A stretch of DNA of 64,000 nt from CAYRSS01 sp964426945 (GTDB taxonomy: Bacteria > Planctomycetota > Phycisphaerae > UBA1845): the NCBI GenBank assembly GCA_964426945.1, contig CAYRSS010000020.1, forward strand, positions 1 through 64,000, read 5' to 3'. This document shows positions 42,120 to 50,492 of this stretch, piece by piece. The notes under the pieces were generated by a model, which was not told where the DNA came from, ran no database searches, and worked only from the letters and a program-made list of their open reading frames with translations. A program made the translations under genes and the position numbers. Numbering within the stretch: position 1 is the stretch's first letter; each line of letters starts with the position of its first letter.

Positions 42120-43787
42120 TCAGTCGCCGTGGCTGATCGTCAGCGGCACGCGGACGTACTTTGCACCGATATTCACGGTGCCGATCCCGAGCTCCCAGCC
42201 ATCGCCGAGGTTCACCGCCCGGCGAATCAGACGCGTCGAGCTGCTGTGCTCGGTCGCCGCGCTCTGCACGCTGCTGCGGATCGAGGCCAGCACCGCCGGC
42301 GGCAGCGCGCTGCTGGGGATCGTCACGCCACCCATCGTGATCGAGCCGGTCAGCCCGGAGACGTCGGCGCTGACGAGCTGCCAGCGGATGTCATTGCCGG
42401 TGGTCTGCACACGGACCCTGACCTGGATCGTCGCCGAGAGATTGGCGCTGGCCGTGCCGGCACTGCCCGCCAGGCCGCCGCTGAACTGGAGCTGCACCTG
42501 GTCATTCGTTCCGGGGGCCTTCGTAGCCCGCGGCACCGACGGGTTGACGAGGTTCAGCGACATGGCGGGGACGCGGATGGTCTGGGTGCCCATGCGGATG
42601 TTCTGGGCCGGGATCGCGACCGGCTGGCTGAACGTGCCGGCCTGAAGCAACTCGTACATCGCCTTGTCGAACATCGACAGCGGGAGCCACACCTGCATGT
42701 CGCCGGCGGCGGCCTCATTGGCGGGCGTCTGCGTCCCACGGTTCAGGTAGGTGTACTCCAGGTCGGGGAACTGCTCGCCCGATCCCGAGAAGCCGAGCGA
42801 CCACTCCGTCATCAGGCGGTTCGGGTTGGCCCGGGTGTGGAAGGTCTGCAGCCCGACGGTGCCGACGGCCAGCTCACCGCCCGGAAGCGGGATCGGATTG
42901 GTCACACCGAACTGGCCCTGGTTGCGGACAGCCTGCGTGATGAGGTCCGACACCGCGTCCTCAACAAGGTCGCCGCGCTGCAGAAGCTGGTTCGCCAGCC
43001 GCGTGGCGGCCTGGTTGACCGTGCACGTTCCCGTCTGGCCGAATACCTGGCAGGCGCCGCGGCCGAAGAAGTTGATGACCTCGGTGATGAAGAGCGAGTC
43101 CTCAATGGAGACCTCGTCAACGCTGGCGGAGAAATCGGAGATCGAGACTCGCAGGTTGCTCCCCGAACGGGTCACGGCCGCGGAGACATCCATCTCCACC
43201 CCTTCCACGTCGAAAAAGAAGGTCTCCGACAGGTTGAACCGGTTGCGGATGTCAGCCGGCAGCCAGCTCAGCAGCGGCGAGTTGCACGAGGTGAACAGGT
43301 TCAGCGAAGTGTTGAGCTCGGCATCGGGGATCTCCACAGAGCAGTTCACCGAGCCGGTGTTCGCCGCGCCGTTGCCGGCGAAGGCGGCCGCGAAGGACTC
43401 CGAATCGACCGGCAGCGAGATGTTCACGTTGCCTACCCGCATGCGGAAGCGAACGTTGGCGAGCTGGAAGCCCATGATGTTGAAGTTGAAGGTCTGGTCG
43501 TACAGCGTGAAGCCGGGGATCTGGATGTCGTCGAGTCCGGCCTGATCGGCGAGGTACGGAATCACTTCCTCGTTCACCGCGCCGAGCGTGTTGATGCGAA
43601 CCACGGCGTTGTCGATGCCCGTCGCGGGCTGGGCGACCACCGCCCCGCTGCCCGTGAGCAGCATCACCGCGGCCGCTACGTAGCCGCTGAACCACCGGCG
43701 GGCGCCCTGCCGACGTCCGTAGCCCTTCGAGCTCGTGTTGACCTTCGTCCCGTACCCGACCGTCGTGTTGTTGATCGCAGCGTTCAT
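42120..43787 (-). CDS. Secreted protein of unknown function
   Basis: 555 aa from the ATG at 43785-43787 (MNAAINNTTV), with GAGGAGA 8 bases upstream; the longer frame crosses the intergenic region. A hydrophobic signal segment (FSGYVAAAVMLLTGSGAVVA) starts near residue 33. The remainder is beta-rich with two apparently related halves: the first has IPGFTLYDQTFNFNIMGFQL and RVGNVNISLPVDSE, the second IRMGTQTIRVPAMSLNLVNP and NLSATIQVRVRVQ. Three Cys residues cluster near 145-170 and one pair near 265. The alternation of amphipathic strands loosely resembles BPI/LPS-binding-like folds, but I cannot assign a family. It is head-to-head with the second ECF/kinase pair. Confidence 0.55.
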   Translation of the reverse strand: MNAAINNTTVGYGTKVNTSSKGYGRRQGARRWFSGYVAAAVMLLTGSGAVVAQPATGIDNAVVRINTLGAVNEEVIPYLADQAGLDDIQIPGFTLYDQTFNFNIMGFQLANVRFRMRVGNVNISLPVDSESFAAAFAGNGAANTGSVNCSVEIPDAELNTSLNLFTSCNSPLLSWLPADIRNRFNLSETFFFDVEGVEMDVSAAVTRSGSNLRVSISDFSASVDEVSIEDSLFITEVINFFGRGACQVFGQTGTCTVNQAATRLANQLLQRGDLVEDAVSDLITQAVRNQGQFGVTNPIPLPGGELAVGTVGLQTFHTRANPNRLMTEWSLGFSGSGEQFPDLEYTYLNRGTQTPANEAAAGDMQVWLPLSMFDKAMYELLQAGTFSQPVAIPAQNIRMGTQTIRVPAMSLNLVNPSVPRATKAPGTNDQVQLQFSGGLAGSAGTASANLSATIQVRVRVQTTGNDIRWQLVSADVSGLTGSITMGGVTIPSSALPPAVLASIRSSVQSAATEHSSSTRLIRRAVNLGDGWELGIGTVNIGAKYVRVPLTISHGD

Positions 43788-43989
43788 GGCATTCTCCTCG
43801 TGTCTGGTTTCCGACCGCGGGCCGCGTCCGGTGCACCGTGCACCGTCGCGAACCGCGATCACCATGAACTGCCGAATCCCCTCGCCGGCTCCATCACCGC
43901 CGGGGAGTTTTTTTGGTGAGGGGGTCGAATTGGGGCCGAATTGACCCTCCGGGGCCGCGTCGATAGCATTCCCAGCCAATCCAGCGTGA
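43788..43989. promoter_or_regulatory. Divergent intergenic region of the second ECF cluster
   Basis: 202 bp. It holds CACCGCCGGGG (43895-43905) followed by a run of seven T, the same arrangement as at 21442-21460 in the first cluster. An inverted TGCACCGTGCACC motif also occurs near 43831. No classical -35/-10 pair is obvious, so an ECF-type promoter is possible. Confidence 0.4.
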
Positions 43990-44625
43990 GTGAACAGCCA
44001 CATGGCGGGTGAATCGTTCGAATCGGCGGGCGCGGAATCGGCGGGGCAACTCGCGGCGCTGGACGACCTGTTGCGGACCTGCGCCCAGGCCGATCGCGAA
44101 TCCGTCACCGCCGCCTTCCCCGCGATCTACGCGGAACTCCACCGTCTCGCCCAGCGTTACCTGCGTCGCGAGCGCCCGGATCACACCCTCCAGGCCACTG
44201 CCCTCGTCAACGAGGCGTACCTGCGCCTGCAGGAGGGGGCCCGACCGGTCTGGTCGGACCGGGCCCATTTCTTCCGGATCGCCGCGCGGAGCATGCGCCA
44301 TATCCTGGTGAATCACGCGGAGCGGCACGGGGCGGCCAAGCGCGGCGGCGGTCGGCGGCCGGCGGAACTCGAAGAATCTCTGGTCATGACTGATGGAGCC
44401 GCGGACGAAAACCTGCCACTTCTGAATGAGGCCCTGGTCCGCCTCAGCGAGAACTATCCGCAGAAGGCGGCGGTGGTCGAGCTGCGCTATTTCGGCGGAT
44501 GCACCATCGACCAGACCGCCGAAGCCCTAGGCATCAGCACGGCGACGGTGGAGCGCGACTGGCGATTCGCCCGCGCGTGGCTGCTCGACGCGCTCAGCGG
44601 CGACCAGGGGTCCGGCTCGCGCTGA
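43990..44625 (+). CDS. ECF sigma factor (Sigma70_ECF / planctomycete type)
   Basis: 211 aa from GTG 43990; ATG 44002 (MAGESFESAG) is equally possible. Region 2: FPAIYAELHRLAQRYLRRER, DHTLQATALVNEAYLRLQEG, HFFRIAARSMRHILVNHAER. Region 4: KAAVVELRYFGGCTIDQTAEALGISTATVERDWRFARAWLLD. Same family as the proteins at 21685 and 58042. The kinase gene follows 63 bp downstream. Confidence 0.93.
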   Translation: MNSHMAGESFESAGAESAGQLAALDDLLRTCAQADRESVTAAFPAIYAELHRLAQRYLRRERPDHTLQATALVNEAYLRLQEGARPVWSDRAHFFRIAARSMRHILVNHAERHGAAKRGGGRRPAELEESLVMTDGAADENLPLLNEALVRLSENYPQKAAVVELRYFGGCTIDQTAEALGISTATVERDWRFARAWLLDALSGDQGSGSR

Positions 44626-44688
44626 GCCGGCGGCCCGGCTGCTGCGCCGGCCCCCTTCGGTACGAATTCTGCTGCCAGGTGACATCGC

Positions 44689-47334
44689 ATGGCTGGTTCT
44701 TCAGGCAACGCCGATCACGGGGACACGGCCCGTCTGGAATCGCTCTTCGAGCGGGCGCTGGAGCTGCCGCCGGAGCAGTGCGGCCCGTTTCTCGACCGAG
44801 AATGCGCCGACAACCCGGCACTGCGCGCGCGGGTCGCCCGGCTGCTGGACATGGACGCCTCGGGCGACCGCCGGCTCGATAAGCCTGCGGACCTGCCGGC
44901 AAGCCTGCTCGAAGCCGCGGCGCGCGATCCGTCCTCTTCCGGGCTTTTCGCTGCGGTGGGCGAGGGGCTGCGGCCGGGACAGCGGGTCGGGGCGTACGAG
45001 ATCATCCGGCCGCTGGGGGCCGGCGGCATGGGCGCGGTGTACGAAGCCCGGCAGGCCCGTCCGGAACGCACCGTCGCCCTGAAGGTCATGAATCCCGCGC
45101 TCGCTGCGCCGGGTTCGCTGCGACGCTTTGAATACGAGGCCGAAATCCTCGCCCGCCTCCAGCATCCCGGCATCGCCCAGGTGTTCGAGGCCGGCGTGGC
45201 CGACGTCGGGCCGTTCCGCATCCCGTTCTTCGCGATGGAGTTGGTGCCCAACGCCACGACGCTGACGGCGTCCGCGGCACGCAGCGGGCTGGACCTGCGC
45301 GGGCGGCTCGAACTATTCCTGCAGGCGTGCGCGGCGGTCCACAGCGGCCACCTGCTGGGGGTGATCCACCGAGACCTCAAGCCGGGCAACATCCTCGTCG
45401 CCGAGGATCGCCCGGCGACCGGGGCCGATCGCTCGGCCGCATCAAGCCGGTCGGTGCGGTCCACCTCAGGCGATGCACCGCGGGTGAAGGTCATCGACTT
45501 CGGCATCGCCCGGCTCGCGGATGGCCGCGACGGCGAAGGGGGCAGCCACACCCGCACCGGCGACATGGTCGGCACACCGGCGTACATGAGCCCCGAACAG
45601 GCCCGCGCCGACGGCACGATCATCGACGCGCGGGCCGACGTATACGCGTTGTGCGTCGTGCTCTTCGAACTGCTGACCGATCAGCGGCTTTACGCAGAAC
45701 CCGCCCCCGGGATGGCCTGGCGCGACCGCATCCTGCGCGAGGAGCCGCGACGGCCATCTTCCGTCAACCCGGCGCTGAACGACGAACTCGACGCCATCAT
45801 CCTCAAGGGGCTGCGCAAGGAGCCGGAGGAGCGCTACCAGTCGGTCGATCACCTCGCCGGCGACGTGCGCCGCTACCTGGCGGGCGAACCCATCGAGGCC
45901 AAGCGCGGCTCGACCGCGTACATGCTGCGCAAGACGCTGCGGCGGTATCGCGTGCCGATGGCGGTGCTCGGGCTGATCGTCGTGACGCTTGGGGTGGCCC
46001 TCGGGGTGTCGCTGTCGTTGTGGAGCCAGACCAAGGAGGCACTGGCCCTGGCTGAGCAGCGCAAGACGCAGGCGCAGGAGGCCGAGCAGCGCCAGGCCGC
46101 GGAAGCGCGCAAGGCCAACGAGGCCTTCGAATTCGTCCGCGACATCGTCACCCAGGAGGAACTGACGGCCGAGCTCCGCCACGATCCCGCCTGCCTGAGA
46201 TCCGTGCTCGATGAGGGCGCGCGGCGCTTTGAAGCCAACCCGGACCTCGACATCGACGTGCAGGGGCGGATCGCGCTCTACCTCGCGCAGGGCTACCAGT
46301 TGCTCGAGGACTGGGAGGCCTCCCGCCTCTGGGGCACGAAGCTCCTGCAGATCCGGTCGCAGATCGCCCCGGCCAACGACGCGGCGGGCTTCACCTTCAT
46401 GCTGGCCCAGGAATCATTCGCCGCCCAACTCGGGGACTTCTCCGCCGCGGCCACGGTCTTCCGCAAGCGATGCCGGGAGGCTGAGGAACTCTTCGGGCCC
46501 GACGCGCTGCCGACGCTGTTCGCCCGATTGAACCTCGGCGCATCGCTGCTGCTACTGGCCGACCACGATGGTTCCGAAGAGGCCATGGGCGACCTCATCG
46601 CGGTTTCTGATGCCGCTCTGGGCCGATTGCACTTCCTGTCGATCGGAGCGCACCTGACGCTGGTCGAGCTGCGCGTCGCACAGGGCCGTGCCGAAGAAGC
46701 CGTCGCCCTCGCCACGGAAGGACTGGCGCGGATCGAGGAGGCCGAGCCCGGCAACGCCAGCTCGCGTCTGGCGCACCTCAGTTCACTCGCCGGTGCGCAG
46801 CTCATGGCCGGCCGGCCGGAAGCGGCCGAGCCAATCTTCCGCGACATCTGGGAAAAAAGTGCCGCTTCGCTCGGCGAGGACGCCTCGCCGACGCTGGACC
46901 GTGCGTTCGGGCTCAGCGGGGCACTGCTGGAACTCGGCAGGCTGGAAGAGGCCGAGACGCTCCTGAACAGCATCTACGCCGCACGGCTGCGCACGGTGGG
47001 CGAGTCGCACCCCGTCACCGGCGAGACCCGCGCGAGACTCGGCGAGTTGCTCAACCGGCAGGGCCGTCACAACGAATCCGCCGAACACCTCGAGGCAGCT
47101 CTCGCCTTGTTCCGCGTCCAACTGCCCGAGTCCAGCCCGATGATCGTCAGGACGACCATCTCCCTGGCAGCGGCTGAATCTGGCAGGGGAAATGCCTCCC
47201 GGGCGGCAGAGTTGCTCGCCGCGGCGCGCAGCGCGGTCACCGGGTCGAACTCGACGGCGGTCATGCTTCGAGGATTGATCGACAACGCGGTGGAGTCGCT
47301 GCCGTCGTCGACCGAGACCAACGCCGCGCCCTAG
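44689..47334 (+). CDS. Transmembrane Ser/Thr protein kinase with TPR-like sensor domain
   Basis: 881 aa. Kinase domain: IIRPLGAGGMGAVYE, ATP lysine in VALKVM (Lys132), HRDLKPGN (Asp229), DFG (270-272), GTPAYMSPEQ. An insertion of about 25 Ser/Arg-rich residues lies between HRD and DFG. It ends with GDVRRYLAGEPIEAKRGSTA, also found in the kinase at 54656. One membrane helix (about 423-445), then a coiled Gln/Ala/Glu-rich segment (EALALAEQRKTQAQEAEQRQ) and helical TPR-like repeats to the C-terminus. Probable partner of the ECF factor upstream. Full set of catalytic residues, so an active kinase is expected. Confidence 0.93.
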   Translation: MAGSSGNADHGDTARLESLFERALELPPEQCGPFLDRECADNPALRARVARLLDMDASGDRRLDKPADLPASLLEAAARDPSSSGLFAAVGEGLRPGQRVGAYEIIRPLGAGGMGAVYEARQARPERTVALKVMNPALAAPGSLRRFEYEAEILARLQHPGIAQVFEAGVADVGPFRIPFFAMELVPNATTLTASAARSGLDLRGRLELFLQACAAVHSGHLLGVIHRDLKPGNILVAEDRPATGADRSAASSRSVRSTSGDAPRVKVIDFGIARLADGRDGEGGSHTRTGDMVGTPAYMSPEQARADGTIIDARADVYALCVVLFELLTDQRLYAEPAPGMAWRDRILREEPRRPSSVNPALNDELDAIILKGLRKEPEERYQSVDHLAGDVRRYLAGEPIEAKRGSTAYMLRKTLRRYRVPMAVLGLIVVTLGVALGVSLSLWSQTKEALALAEQRKTQAQEAEQRQAAEARKANEAFEFVRDIVTQEELTAELRHDPACLRSVLDEGARRFEANPDLDIDVQGRIALYLAQGYQLLEDWEASRLWGTKLLQIRSQIAPANDAAGFTFMLAQESFAAQLGDFSAAATVFRKRCREAEELFGPDALPTLFARLNLGASLLLLADHDGSEEAMGDLIAVSDAALGRLHFLSIGAHLTLVELRVAQGRAEEAVALATEGLARIEEAEPGNASSRLAHLSSLAGAQLMAGRPEAAEPIFRDIWEKSAASLGEDASPTLDRAFGLSGALLELGRLEEAETLLNSIYAARLRTVGESHPVTGETRARLGELLNRQGRHNESAEHLEAALALFRVQLPESSPMIVRTTISLAAAESGRGNASRAAELLAAARSAVTGSNSTAVMLRGLIDNAVESLPSSTETNAAP

Positions 47335-47338
47335 CGCG

Positions 47339-47962
47339 TCACGCGTCTGCGGGTCTGCGCGGCGCCTGCGTCATGGCGACACGCCGCGAAGGCAGCGGAT
47401 CGGCGTCGCGCGATGCGCCCGCGCGGGGCCGCCGCTTCGCCTCGTCCGGGCCCGGTTCCCCTTCGAAAGCGCACAGCAAGCGACGAAGCAGGCTCGCCAG
47501 CGCCGACTGCTCCTCAGCAGACAGCCCGGCCAAATCGGCCCGGGCGCCGGCGAGACGCTCGGGCAGCGCCTTGTCGACCAGCCGCCGACCACGCGAGGTC
47601 AGTTGAATGAGCACCCCGCGGCGGTCGTCGGGGTCCGGTTTGCGCACCACGAGCCCCATCTCCTCGAGCCGGTCGATGCGGTTGGTCATCGCGCCCGAGG
47701 ACAGCGCCGCCAGTGCCGTCAGCCTTGTCGGCGAGAGTATGAATGGAGCCCCCGCGCGCCGGAGGGCCGAAAGGATGTCGAACTGCCAGAGGGTGAGCCC
47801 CAGCGGGGCGAGGCGGCGATCGGCACGCTGCTCAAAGTGCTTGTAAAGCATGAGCACACGGCTGGCGACGCCGAAGGGGGACACATCGAGCTCCGGCCGC
47901 TCCCGCCGCCATTGCTCGATGAACTCATCGGCGCGATCCCGTGCCGGTCGCTGCGTGGTCAT
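47339..47962 (-). CDS. MarR-family transcriptional regulator
   Basis: 207 aa, ATG preceded by GGGAGG. Winged helix-turn-helix of the MarR type: GLTLWQFDILSALRRAGAPFILSPTRLTALAALSSGAMTNRIDRLEEMGLV followed by the wing DPDDRRGVLIQLTSRGRRLVD. An Arg/Pro-rich tail of about 45 residues extends beyond the usual MarR end. Divergent from the mechanosensitive channel gene; the intervening region holds three palindromes likely to be its operators. Converges with the kinase gene at 47334, only 4 bp apart. Confidence 0.92.
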   Translation of the reverse strand: MTTQRPARDRADEFIEQWRRERPELDVSPFGVASRVLMLYKHFEQRADRRLAPLGLTLWQFDILSALRRAGAPFILSPTRLTALAALSSGAMTNRIDRLEEMGLVVRKPDPDDRRGVLIQLTSRGRRLVDKALPERLAGARADLAGLSAEEQSALASLLRRLLCAFEGEPGPDEAKRRPRAGASRDADPLPSRRVAMTQAPRRPADA

Positions 47963-48054
47963 CTATCCTCCCGAGGGGCGCCAGGCGCGGGCTGCGTCCG
48001 AATACAGGCACACACACTGGCCCCGAGGCTACAGGCGCATGGTACCCGCCATTT

Positions 48055-48112
48055 ATCTTGACGTCAAGATTCTTGACGCCAAACGATATCGGGCGTACTT
48101 TGACGTCAAGAT
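48055..48112. promoter_or_regulatory. Three MarR-type operators with overlapping promoters
   Basis: ATCTTGACGTCAAGAT (48055-48070) is a perfect 16-bp palindrome. TTGACGCCAA (48073-48082) differs by one base, and ACTTTGACGTCAAGAT (48097-48112) by two. Candidate promoters use these same boxes as -35: plus strand TTGACG (48073-48078), 17 bp, TACTTT (48096-48101) toward the channel gene; minus strand TTGACG (48067-48062), 17 bp, TACCAT (48044-48039) toward marR. A regulator bound here would repress both genes. Confidence 0.75.
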
Positions 48113-48203
48113 ACAAGCGACAATCGCCCGATTCGACTCCGGGGAGGCCGCCGTGGCGGCCGTTCGCCCCCGCCGGCGTCGACCCGGGGGGAAGAAAGGA
48201 ATC

Positions 48204-50387
48204 ATGAACCCAGTTCTCGATGCATCCCGCAGCCTGCCGCGCGGAGCGCGGCGGCGCTCGGCGGTACTGCTGGCCGCCACGCTGACTCTGGCGGGGACCC
48301 TCGCCGCGCCGGCCCACGCGTTTCAGCAGCCGCCCACGACACAAACGCCGCCCGGGTCCGAGCCGGCCGCGAAGCCCGAACCGACCACGGCCCCCCCGCT
48401 CGTGCCCACATCCGGCGAAGCGGCCGCAGCCCCGGTGTCCGACGCCGAAAAACTCGCCCGGCTCCAGCGATCCGTTGAGGAAACGACACGCCAACTCACG
48501 GAGCTACGCGCGGGGCTCGAGGATCCGGCATCTGAGTATGCGCAGGCAGAGCGGGAGTTTGTAAAACTCGATACGGAATTGCAGGAGTTGCGAAGCCGCC
48601 TGCAGCTGGCCCGCGACGAGAGCAACGCCGAAGCTGTCGCAGAGACCGAAGAGGCGCTATCCACACTCACCCCGCGCCACCAGCTGGCGAAGGAGCGATT
48701 CGACCTGGCGATTCAGGATCGCAAGGCGCGGCGCGACCAGATCGTCACGCTCGAAACGCGCCTCCAGCAGGACACGGAAGCGCTGCGCAAGCTCCGCGGC
48801 GAGGAAGCCCCCGCCCCGAAGCCCGTCGGCGAAGGCGATGCGACTCCGCCCGTGGCGACCACCGCCACCACCCCGGCCCAGCCCGCGGCAGCAGAGACGA
48901 AGAAGCCGGCGGCCGGCTCCGTACCGACCCTTCCGGGCGTGAGCCTGCCGTCGGCCCCTGCCCCGGCGGAGGGCGAGACGCCTCAGACGATCACGCCGAC
49001 AGCCCCGCCCAGCAAGGAGCTGGTCGAGGCGCGCGAGTCCGCCACACAGAAGTCCGAGGAAGCCCGGCAGGCCCAGGCCGACGTCGAGACCATCACCGAG
49101 CGGATCGCCGCGCTCACCAAGAGCATCGAGCTTGAGCGCAAGCTGTTCGACACCGCCCGTCAGCGCGTGGACAACGCCCAGCAGACGGAGCGCACGCTCT
49201 ACGACGAACTCCAGCAGAAGCGCCAGGCCGCCGCGCCGGAGGCCGAATTGGCAGACCTGCGGCGACGCATCGGCGACGCCCGCGAGCGTCTCGCGGAAGC
49301 GCAGCGCGAATCCCGCGAGCGGACCGACCGGATCGCCAAGATGCAGTCGGACCTGGCCTCGCTCCAGGCGGAGCACATCGCCGCGCTGGAGGAGGCCCGC
49401 AGCAAGGAGGCGGAGGCCGAGGCGGCACAGAAGGCGGTCGAGAAGCTCGAAAACCCCTGGTCGATGACCAACCTGATCCGCTTCGCCATGGATCGCGGCC
49501 CGCGCGTGGCCACCGTGCTGATCGGGATGTTCGCGCTGCTGTGGGTTGTGCGCCTGTTGGAGTTGCGCATCGTGCGACTGCTGACGCGGCGCTCAGAGCA
49601 TGGCACCGTCGAGGACCAGGAGAACCGCGCCCGAACGCTGGTCGGCGTGTTCCGCAGCGCCACGACCGTCGCGATCTATGCCGGCGGCATCCTGATGCTG
49701 CTCTCGGAAGTGGGCATCAACATCGTCCCGCTGATGGGAGGTGCCGCGGTACTCGGTCTGGCCGTGGCCTTCGGCGCACAAAACCTCATCCGTGACTACT
49801 TCTACGGGTTCATGATTATCCTGGAAAACCAGTACACGGTGAACGACGTCGTGAAGATCGGCGACGCGTCGGGCCAGGTCGAGCGCATCACGCTGCGCGT
49901 GACGGTGCTGCGCGGCCTCGACGGCACGGTCCACTTCGTGCCCAACGGCGAGATCACGCGCGTCAGCAACCTGACCCACGGCTGGTCGCGCGCGCTGCTC
50001 GACATCGGCGTGGCGTACAAGGAGGACGCCGACCGGGTGATGGAAGTGATGATGGAAATCGGCCGAGAACTGCGCCGGGATCCTGACTTCCGCGGCATGA
50101 TCATGGAGATGCCGGAGATGCTCGGGGTGGACGCGCTGGGCGACTCGGCGGTGGTGGTCCGCATGCTGATGAAGACTCGCCCGCTGAAGCAGTGGGCCGT
50201 GAAACGCGAAATGCTCCGGCGCATCAAGCGCCGGTTCGACGAACTTGGCATCGAGATTCCGTTTCCGCATCGGACCGTGTTCCACCGCTGGGAGGACGGC
50301 GGCGACGGCAGCAACGGACACTCGGATGACGCGCTGCGAGCCGTCGCGCAGGGACGGGAAGTCGGCGCGGGCTCGCCGGCGCGGTGA
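48204..50387 (+). CDS. MscS-family mechanosensitive ion channel with long periplasmic coiled coil
   Basis: 727 aa from ATG 48204 (MNPVLDASRS), AAAGGA upstream; the longer frame begins inside marR. Signal peptide to about APAHAF, a Pro/Thr-rich linker, then long coiled-coil stretches (about 75-195 and 275-415) separated by another Pro/Ala-rich linker, like the periplasmic parts of MscK/MscM channels. Two or three helices follow (VATVLIGMFALLWVV, and the pore-lining GGAAVLGLAVAFGAQNLIRD), then the MscS beta-domain (ENQYTVNDVVKIGDASGQVE, VHFVPNGEITRVSNLT). Opens on hypo-osmotic shock. Followed by trehalose genes. Confidence 0.9.
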   Translation: MNPVLDASRSLPRGARRRSAVLLAATLTLAGTLAAPAHAFQQPPTTQTPPGSEPAAKPEPTTAPPLVPTSGEAAAAPVSDAEKLARLQRSVEETTRQLTELRAGLEDPASEYAQAEREFVKLDTELQELRSRLQLARDESNAEAVAETEEALSTLTPRHQLAKERFDLAIQDRKARRDQIVTLETRLQQDTEALRKLRGEEAPAPKPVGEGDATPPVATTATTPAQPAAAETKKPAAGSVPTLPGVSLPSAPAPAEGETPQTITPTAPPSKELVEARESATQKSEEARQAQADVETITERIAALTKSIELERKLFDTARQRVDNAQQTERTLYDELQQKRQAAAPEAELADLRRRIGDARERLAEAQRESRERTDRIAKMQSDLASLQAEHIAALEEARSKEAEAEAAQKAVEKLENPWSMTNLIRFAMDRGPRVATVLIGMFALLWVVRLLELRIVRLLTRRSEHGTVEDQENRARTLVGVFRSATTVAIYAGGILMLLSEVGINIVPLMGGAAVLGLAVAFGAQNLIRDYFYGFMIILENQYTVNDVVKIGDASGQVERITLRVTVLRGLDGTVHFVPNGEITRVSNLTHGWSRALLDIGVAYKEDADRVMEVMMEIGRELRRDPDFRGMIMEMPEMLGVDALGDSAVVVRMLMKTRPLKQWAVKREMLRRIKRRFDELGIEIPFPHRTVFHRWEDGGDGSNGHSDDALRAVAQGREVGAGSPAR

Positions 50388-50492
50388 GCCGTTTGCTTCG
50401 ATCGCAACTGAACTGACCCTCGGCCCGGTCGCCCCGGCCAGGCCACGGCGGGCGTGTGGTGCGGCCCGCGTGAATGCAAGGAAGACTCTGTT

